Shown piece after piece: positions 60,635 to 64,000 of a DNA stretch of 64,000 bases. The translations under genes and the position numbers were made by a program. Source of the stretch: JAQXGO01 sp045592445 (GTDB lineage: Bacteria; Bacillota; Clostridia; UMGS1883; UMGS1540); the NCBI GenBank assembly GCA_045592445.1, contig JAZNUV010000040.1, positions 1-64,000 on the forward strand, given 5' to 3'. The notes under the pieces are model-generated. The model was not told where the DNA came from. It saw only the letters and a program-made list of their open reading frames with translations, and made no database searches. How positions within the stretch are numbered: position 1 is the first letter of the stretch; each line of letters starts with the position of its first letter.

Positions 60635-61258
60635 ATGGCCTTTGATAAAGTTGTGTTTGGTAAACGGCTTCGCTCTCTTATGCAGGAATTCGGAGATACG
60701 ATTTATACAGTATCGGATTATTTGCAGATGAAGCCAAGCACGATTTCTCGCTACACAAACGGCTTATATGTCCCTAAAGCACCCACAATGGATGCATTGG
60801 CAAAACGTTACGGCGTCTCCTCAGCTTGGCTTATGGGAGAATCTTCTCAAAAATATGCCCAATCTTTTAATGTTGAGATGCGTACAGTCCCTATCTTAGG
60901 TGTAGTTGCGGCGGGGCTCCCCATTTGGGCAGAGGATAATTTTGAAGGCTATACCGCTATTGATGCGGCGGAAAATATTGATTTTGTTTTACGCGTCAAA
61001 GGTGACAGTATGATAAACGCCCGTATTTATGATGGGGATTTCGTTTATGTTCGCAAACAGCCGGACGTTGAAAACGGTGAAGTCGCTGTTGTTCTAATTG
61101 ATAACGAAGCCACAGTAAAACGTGTTTTTAAATATCCGAATATGTTAATTCTGCGTCCTGAAAATCCTGCCTATTCCGAAATGATTTATCGAAAAAACGA
61201 TGCGAAGGACATACGTATACTGGGTAAGGTTTTATACGTTAAAGGTGCTGTTCGTTAA
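60635..61258 (+). CDS. XRE-type HTH repressor with S24/LexA-like peptidase domain
   Basis: A 207-residue self-cleaving repressor. A helix-turn-helix of the XRE type occupies about 5-65 (DYLQMKPSTISRYTNGLYVPKAPTM). The C-terminal S24 domain has the cleavage site A93-G94 in VVAAGLP, catalytic S125 in GDSM and K162 in EATVKRVF. This is the organisation of phage CI-type and HdiR-like regulators rather than classical LexA, whose winged helix differs. It may respond to DNA damage through RecA. ATG at 60635 lies after AAAGGATG; no phage genes flank it. Confidence 0.9.
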   Translation: MAFDKVVFGKRLRSLMQEFGDTIYTVSDYLQMKPSTISRYTNGLYVPKAPTMDALAKRYGVSSAWLMGESSQKYAQSFNVEMRTVPILGVVAAGLPIWAEDNFEGYTAIDAAENIDFVLRVKGDSMINARIYDGDFVYVRKQPDVENGEVAVVLIDNEATVKRVFKYPNMLILRPENPAYSEMIYRKNDAKDIRILGKVLYVKGAVR

Positions 61259-61330
61259 CCTGTAATATAAATGTAACTTCTCTTATATATACATTATGTG
61301 TATACTATATGAGAATGGTGGTGTTTCAAT

Positions 61331-61930
61331 ATGAAATTTGAAAAGATAGGCGAAAATAAAATTAAAGTTTCAGTTTCTCAGGAGGATTTGCTGTTGCATG
61401 GCATTAGTTTTGAAAGTTTTGCCATCGGCACACCTGCTGTGCAGGATTTTTTTCGTGATTTAATGAAAAAAGCCGAGTATGAAACTGATTTTGTTGTAGA
61501 CGGAGGCCGCGTCATGATCGAAGCTATGCATCTCCAAAATGAAGGCTTTGTTATTTTTATTACAAAACCGGATGTTTTGGCCGCACCGCAAAAAGTGCGC
61601 CGCATACGATATCGTGCCCGTCCTCGTAACGCAGTTGGGCATCGCAAAGAACTTATGTATCGGTTTGATAATTTTGATGACCTTTGTTCTTTTGCTGTAA
61701 AGTGGCGTTTTCAAGGTGAAGGTAGTAGTCTTTACAAGCTGAATTCCTCCTATATTTTATTGCTTTCCTTCCCTTTAGAAGCATACGATAAGAATTATGT
61801 AGAAGCACAAGTTTTAGAATTTGGCACACCCGTGCCAGCACTTAAAAAATCATATTTAGAAGAACATGGGAAAAAAATATGTGATGGAGATGCCATCGCC
61901 TCAATTCTAAAATATTTTGACAGGAAGTAA
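61331..61930 (+). CDS. mecA: adaptor protein MecA
   Basis: A 199-residue ClpC adaptor. The N-terminal domain (about 1-90) MKFEKIGENKIKVSVSQEDLLLHGISFESF binds substrates, a basic linker follows (KVRRIRYRARPR), and the C-terminal domain (about 110-199) that binds ClpC contains LCSFAVKWRFQGEGSSLYKLNS. It targets proteins such as ComK or stress factors for degradation by ClpCP in Firmicutes. No clpC gene is nearby. GGTGGTG precedes the ATG. Confidence 0.9.
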   Translation: MKFEKIGENKIKVSVSQEDLLLHGISFESFAIGTPAVQDFFRDLMKKAEYETDFVVDGGRVMIEAMHLQNEGFVIFITKPDVLAAPQKVRRIRYRARPRNAVGHRKELMYRFDNFDDLCSFAVKWRFQGEGSSLYKLNSSYILLLSFPLEAYDKNYVEAQVLEFGTPVPALKKSYLEEHGKKICDGDAIASILKYFDRK

Positions 61931-61934
61931 GAAA

Positions 61935-62216
61935 ATGAAAGAATCTAAGGACTTAGACGCATTGTATCAAGCTATTTTATCTTTACAAACGCCGGAAGAG
62001 TGTAAAAAATTTTTTGACGATTTATGCACAATACCCGAACTGCACTCTTTAGCACAACGCTGGGCTGTTGCAAAGCTTTTGCACGAAGGCAGTACATTCA
62101 ATGAAATCATGGCAAAGCTTGGAGCTTCGTCTGCGACTATTTCGCGTGTAAATCGTTGCCTTCACTACGGTAGCGGGGGCTATCAAACACTTTTAAATCG
62201 AAAAAAAATTGATTGA
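61935..62216 (+). CDS. YerC/YecD-family TrpR-like regulator
   Basis: A 93-residue DNA-binding protein of the TrpR-like YerC/YecD family. ALYQAILSLQTPEECKKFFDDLCT is the dimerisation core, then LAQRWAVAKLLHEGSTFNEIMAKLGASSATISRVNRCL contains the helix-turn-helix. No tryptophan biosynthesis genes are near, so the ligand is unknown. ATG at 61935 is four bases after the mecA stop, with AGGAAG. Confidence 0.9.
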   Translation: MKESKDLDALYQAILSLQTPEECKKFFDDLCTIPELHSLAQRWAVAKLLHEGSTFNEIMAKLGASSATISRVNRCLHYGSGGYQTLLNRKKID

Positions 62217-62234
62217 AGAAAGCTGGATTTTCGC

Positions 62235-62762
62235 ATGCGAAATTTTTGGGGACACCTTTGTACTATTACAAAACATCGGCACATGGTAATACGCCATGCC
62301 TGGTACTGTGGCATCTTTTGGCAAGGACTTCGGCACGATTTATCCAAGTACAGTCCTTCAGAATTCTGGACGGGTGTGCGCTATTTTAAAGGCTCGAAAA
62401 GCCCCAACGAAGGCGAACGAGAAACATATGGTTACTCCATTGCATGGATGCATCATAAAGGTCGGAACAAACATCATTTTGAGTATTGGACGGATTATGA
62501 CCGTGTAACACGCGCCATGTCCCCTGTCAAAATGCCCCTTTGCTACGTAAAAGAAATGTTTTGTGACCGAGTTGCCGCGAGTAAAGTTTATCAAGGAGAG
62601 GCATATACGAACGCACATCCTCTTTCCTATTTTCATCGTGGAAAGGCCAATCGTTCCATTCACCCAGAAACTTCTGCTCTTTTAGAATCATGGCTGACTA
62701 TATTGGCTGAATCAGGAGAGGGTGCCGCCTTTTCTGAAATTCGAAACTGCACACACTATTAG
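62235..62762 (+). CDS. DUF5662 family protein
   Basis: A 175-residue protein rich in His and Trp. The conserved block HRHMVIRHAWYCG, then GLRHDLSKYSP and HHKGRNKHHFEYW, is the DUF5662 pattern; the clustered histidines and aspartates (RHDLSK, HHxxxNKHH) suggest a metal-binding, HD-domain-like site. No activity has been assigned to the family as far as I know. It lies between the YerC-like gene and an ECF transporter gene with short gaps, probably in one transcript. Confidence 0.82.
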   Translation: MRNFWGHLCTITKHRHMVIRHAWYCGIFWQGLRHDLSKYSPSEFWTGVRYFKGSKSPNEGERETYGYSIAWMHHKGRNKHHFEYWTDYDRVTRAMSPVKMPLCYVKEMFCDRVAASKVYQGEAYTNAHPLSYFHRGKANRSIHPETSALLESWLTILAESGEGAAFSEIRNCTHY

Positions 62763-62780
62763 CAAAAGAAGGTGTTCCTT

Positions 62781-63302
62781 ATGAAAAATACAAGAAAAAC
62801 AATAATGGCAGCATTGTTTGCTGCACTTTGCTGTGTATCAACTATTGCTATTGTGATTCCTTCTCCTATGGATGGATATGTTAATCTTGGCGATTGCTTT
62901 GTTCTTTTATCAGGTTGGTTTCTTGGTCCTTTATACGGCGGTCTTGCCGCAGGAATTGGTTCATTCTTGTCAGATGTGTTTACAGGTTATTTGCATTATG
63001 CGCCCGCCACACTGATTATAAAAGGCTTGATGGGCATTTTGGCAGCTTCTTTATATCGGTTGTTTCATCGGCTCTTGCACCTTCACAAAAAAAATATCTA
63101 TGCTGTTTTTTTAAGCGCATTTTTGAGTGAGTGTTTTATGGTTTTCGGTTATTTTTTGTATGCTGCACTTCTTTTAGGAAATGGATTGGCGGCTACGGCA
63201 AGCATTCCCGGCAATCTCATGCAGGGTACAATCGGAATCATTGCATCTCTCCTTTTATTCAGTGCAATCAAAAATATATTTCCCTCTGATTTTACAAAAT
63301 GA
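62781..63302 (+). CDS. ECF transporter S component
   Basis: A 173-residue membrane protein with five to six hydrophobic segments. The N-terminal MAALFAALCCVSTIA segment, the NLGDCFVLLSGWFLGPLYGG and GLAAGIGSFLSDVFTGYLHYAPATLIIKGLMG blocks are typical of energy-coupling factor substrate-binding subunits of the HmpT/thiamine-precursor or pantothenate-like groups. Substrate is not assignable. The shared EcfA/EcfT module must be encoded elsewhere. ATG at 62781 follows AAGGTG; a GTG inside that site is rejected. Confidence 0.87.
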   Translation: MKNTRKTIMAALFAALCCVSTIAIVIPSPMDGYVNLGDCFVLLSGWFLGPLYGGLAAGIGSFLSDVFTGYLHYAPATLIIKGLMGILAASLYRLFHRLLHLHKKNIYAVFLSAFLSECFMVFGYFLYAALLLGNGLAATASIPGNLMQGTIGIIASLLLFSAIKNIFPSDFTK

Positions 63303-63305
63303 AAA

Positions 63306-63331
63306 TAGCGGATACATAAACTGTATCCGCT
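63306..63331. terminator. terminator hairpin, left copy of a 26-bp direct repeat
   Basis: AGCGGATACA / TGTATCCGCT with a five-base loop. It lies three bases after the ECF gene. On the reverse strand it is followed by ATTTTCATTTT. The same 26 bases recur exactly at 63479-63504. Confidence 0.7.
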
Positions 63332-63478
63332 CAGCGTGTCGATAAAGTCTCGACACGCTGAGCGAGACATCGAAAAACGCAGTTATATTTTTTGATATAC
63401 AGAATGGAAAAATCCATTCCCTGCAAAATTGTGGTTATGATGACTTTTCTTGCGGTAGAACAAGTTTTTCGACAGTCT
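63332..63478. mobile_element. 147-bp palindrome-rich segment between two copies of a terminator (putative miniature element)
   Basis: Flanked by exact 26-bp direct repeats. Contains an 11-bp hairpin CAGCGTGTCGA/TCGACACGCTG (63332-63342, 63350-63360), a 7-bp hairpin GAATGGA/TCCATTC (63402-63408, 63413-63419) and subterminal inverted repeats CGAAAAAC (63371-63378) and GTTTTTCG (63464-63471). No open reading frame of note. It looks like an inserted or duplicated non-coding element; mobility is inferred only. Confidence 0.45.
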
Positions 63479-63504
63479 TAGCGGATACATAAACTGTATC
63501 CGCT
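63479..63504 (+). terminator. terminator hairpin, right copy of the 26-bp direct repeat
   Basis: Identical to 63306-63331 and followed by ATTTTTATG on the forward strand, so this copy acts for the rightward mecA-ECF transcript. Confidence 0.8.
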
Positions 63505-63525
63505 ATTTTTATGCTACCTGTATTT

Positions 63526-63774
63526 TTAATCTTCTCCTATGATTTCATACATAGAAGATGCCGATTCCTTGGTCACATGTTCCGAAAGCGCTAACACACG
63601 AACACAAACCTTTTTCTCTCCAAAACCAATTTCAACAATATCACCGATTTTGACGTCAGCACCTGCCTTTACAGGCTTCCCGCCTATGTGGACGCGACCT
63701 TGTGCACACGCTTCGTTTGCGACGGTGCGACGCTTTATCAATCTCGATACCTTTAAAAATTTATCAATTCGCAT
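63526..63774 (-). CDS. rqcP: RqcP-family S4-domain RNA-binding protein
   Basis: An 82-residue protein made almost entirely of an S4 domain: MRIDKFLKVSRLIKRRTVANEACAQGRVHIGGKPVKAG. It matches Firmicute RqcP (YabO), which binds 50S subunits and supports poly-alanine tailing by RqcH during ribosome-associated quality control. Length and sequence match well. It follows the phosphoglucomutase gene by eight bases. Confidence 0.92.
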   Translation of the reverse strand: MRIDKFLKVSRLIKRRTVANEACAQGRVHIGGKPVKAGADVKIGDIVEIGFGEKKVCVRVLALSEHVTKESASSMYEIIGED

Positions 63775-63782
63775 GTCCTCAC

Positions 63783-64000
63783 CTATGCTTCAATGCCAAG
63801 CAGTGTATTCACATTCTCTGCTATAGCCGAAATTTTTGCCTCTAAATTGCCGCGTGCAACACCTGCGTACACCTTGAATTTCGGTTCCGTTCCTGACGGA
63901 CGAAATGCAATCCAGCTTTTATCCTCAAGTTCAAAGCGCAGCACATTCGATTTTGGAAACTCCACAACTTTTTCTGTCCCCGAAACTAAATCAAACCGCT
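63783..64000 (-). CDS. phosphoglucomutase/phosphomannomutase, 3' end only
   Basis: The last 72 codons of a phosphohexose mutase gene; the rest lies to the right of the window. The sequence has VLRFELEDKSWIAFRPSGTEPKFKVYAGV, whose RPSGTEPK loop binds the substrate phosphate in domain 4 of the alpha-D-phosphohexomutases. The single-stretch ending and the FKVY fit the PgcA/PgmB2-like bacterial type. Whether it is a phosphoglucomutase or phosphomannomutase cannot be decided without the active-site serine and metal loop. Confidence 0.88.
   Translation of the reverse strand, partial: RFDLVSGTEKVVEFPKSNVLRFELEDKSWIAFRPSGTEPKFKVYAGVARGNLEAKISAIAENVNTLLGIEA

Noticed and set aside
60635..61258. Remnant prophage around the CI/LexA-like repressor
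   Set aside because: No integrase, structural or lysis genes and no att-like repeats; flanking genes are normal housekeeping genes.

Overview
The window is chromosomal DNA from a low-GC, endospore-forming Firmicute of the class Clostridia. Supporting evidence is the presence of spoIIR and a pair of CotF-type coat genes, the GatCAB pathway, a DUF1540 peptide, divIVA/sepF, near-consensus sigma-A promoters and strong AGGAGG ribosome binding sites, with occasional TTG and GTG starts. Almost all of it is compact housekeeping sequence. I see no rRNA, tRNA, CRISPR array, prophage or complete insertion sequence, and no gene-free stretch longer than 300 bases.

Layout. 0-2.1 kb: 5' end of rpsB with a structured leader, a DUF362/ferredoxin protein and a histidine phosphatase. 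2.1-14.7 kb: one long leftward operon from a consensus promoter: metK, a small membrane protein, recD2, comF, miaA, a HlyD-like protein, yggS/ylmE, sepF, divIVA, ileS, lspA, rluD, then a terminator. 14.8-18.4 kb: nfo rightward, then a leftward envelope pair (VanW/G5 protein and a stalk-domain protein). 18.5-22.8 kb: metallophosphoesterase-gatC-gatA-gatB leftward, and a DUF1540 mini-gene rightward. 22.8-27.9 kb: carD-ispD-ispF-pgi-P-loop protein-thrC leftward. 27.9-31.3 kb: trx-prmA-rsmE-HAD-ung leftward. 31.4-38.2 kb: secG-rnr-smpB-DUF512-der-plsY-gpsA rightward; fba faces it across a shared terminator.

39.4-47.2 kb: a giant (about 2413-residue) membrane glycosyltransferase/GH94 phosphorylase of the cyclic beta-glucan synthase type, followed by two spore-coat genes. 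47.3-50.4 kb: a leftward PiT phosphate transporter-PhoU-like-DedA operon divergent from a TetR regulator whose promoter sits inside a long perfect inverted repeat. 50.4-52.9 kb: ddl-murI, facing trmL. 53-58.1 kb: ligA-ttcA-galU-ispE, then spoIIR with a candidate sigma-F promoter. 58.2-60.5 kb: serC-serA leftward. 60.6-63.3 kb: a LexA-like S24 repressor, mecA, a YerC/TrpR-like regulator, a DUF5662 protein and an ECF transporter S component. 63.3-63.5 kb: a duplicated hairpin flanking a 147-bp palindrome-rich segment. 63.5-64 kb: rqcP and the 3' end of a phosphoglucomutase gene, both leftward.

Functionally the genes cover translation and its quality control (rpsB, ileS, gatCAB, miaA, ttcA, trmL, smpB, rqcP, prmA, rsmE, rluD), cell wall precursor supply and division (ddl, murI, ispDEF, sepF, divIVA, galU), DNA repair (recD2, nfo, ung, ligA), secretion (secG, lspA), glycolysis and serine/threonine synthesis, and sporulation. 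The least expected items are the RNase R homologue that lacks its cold-shock domains, the GH94 giant, the DedA gene inside the phosphate operon, the palindrome over the TetR promoter, and the 147-bp element at 63.3 kb.
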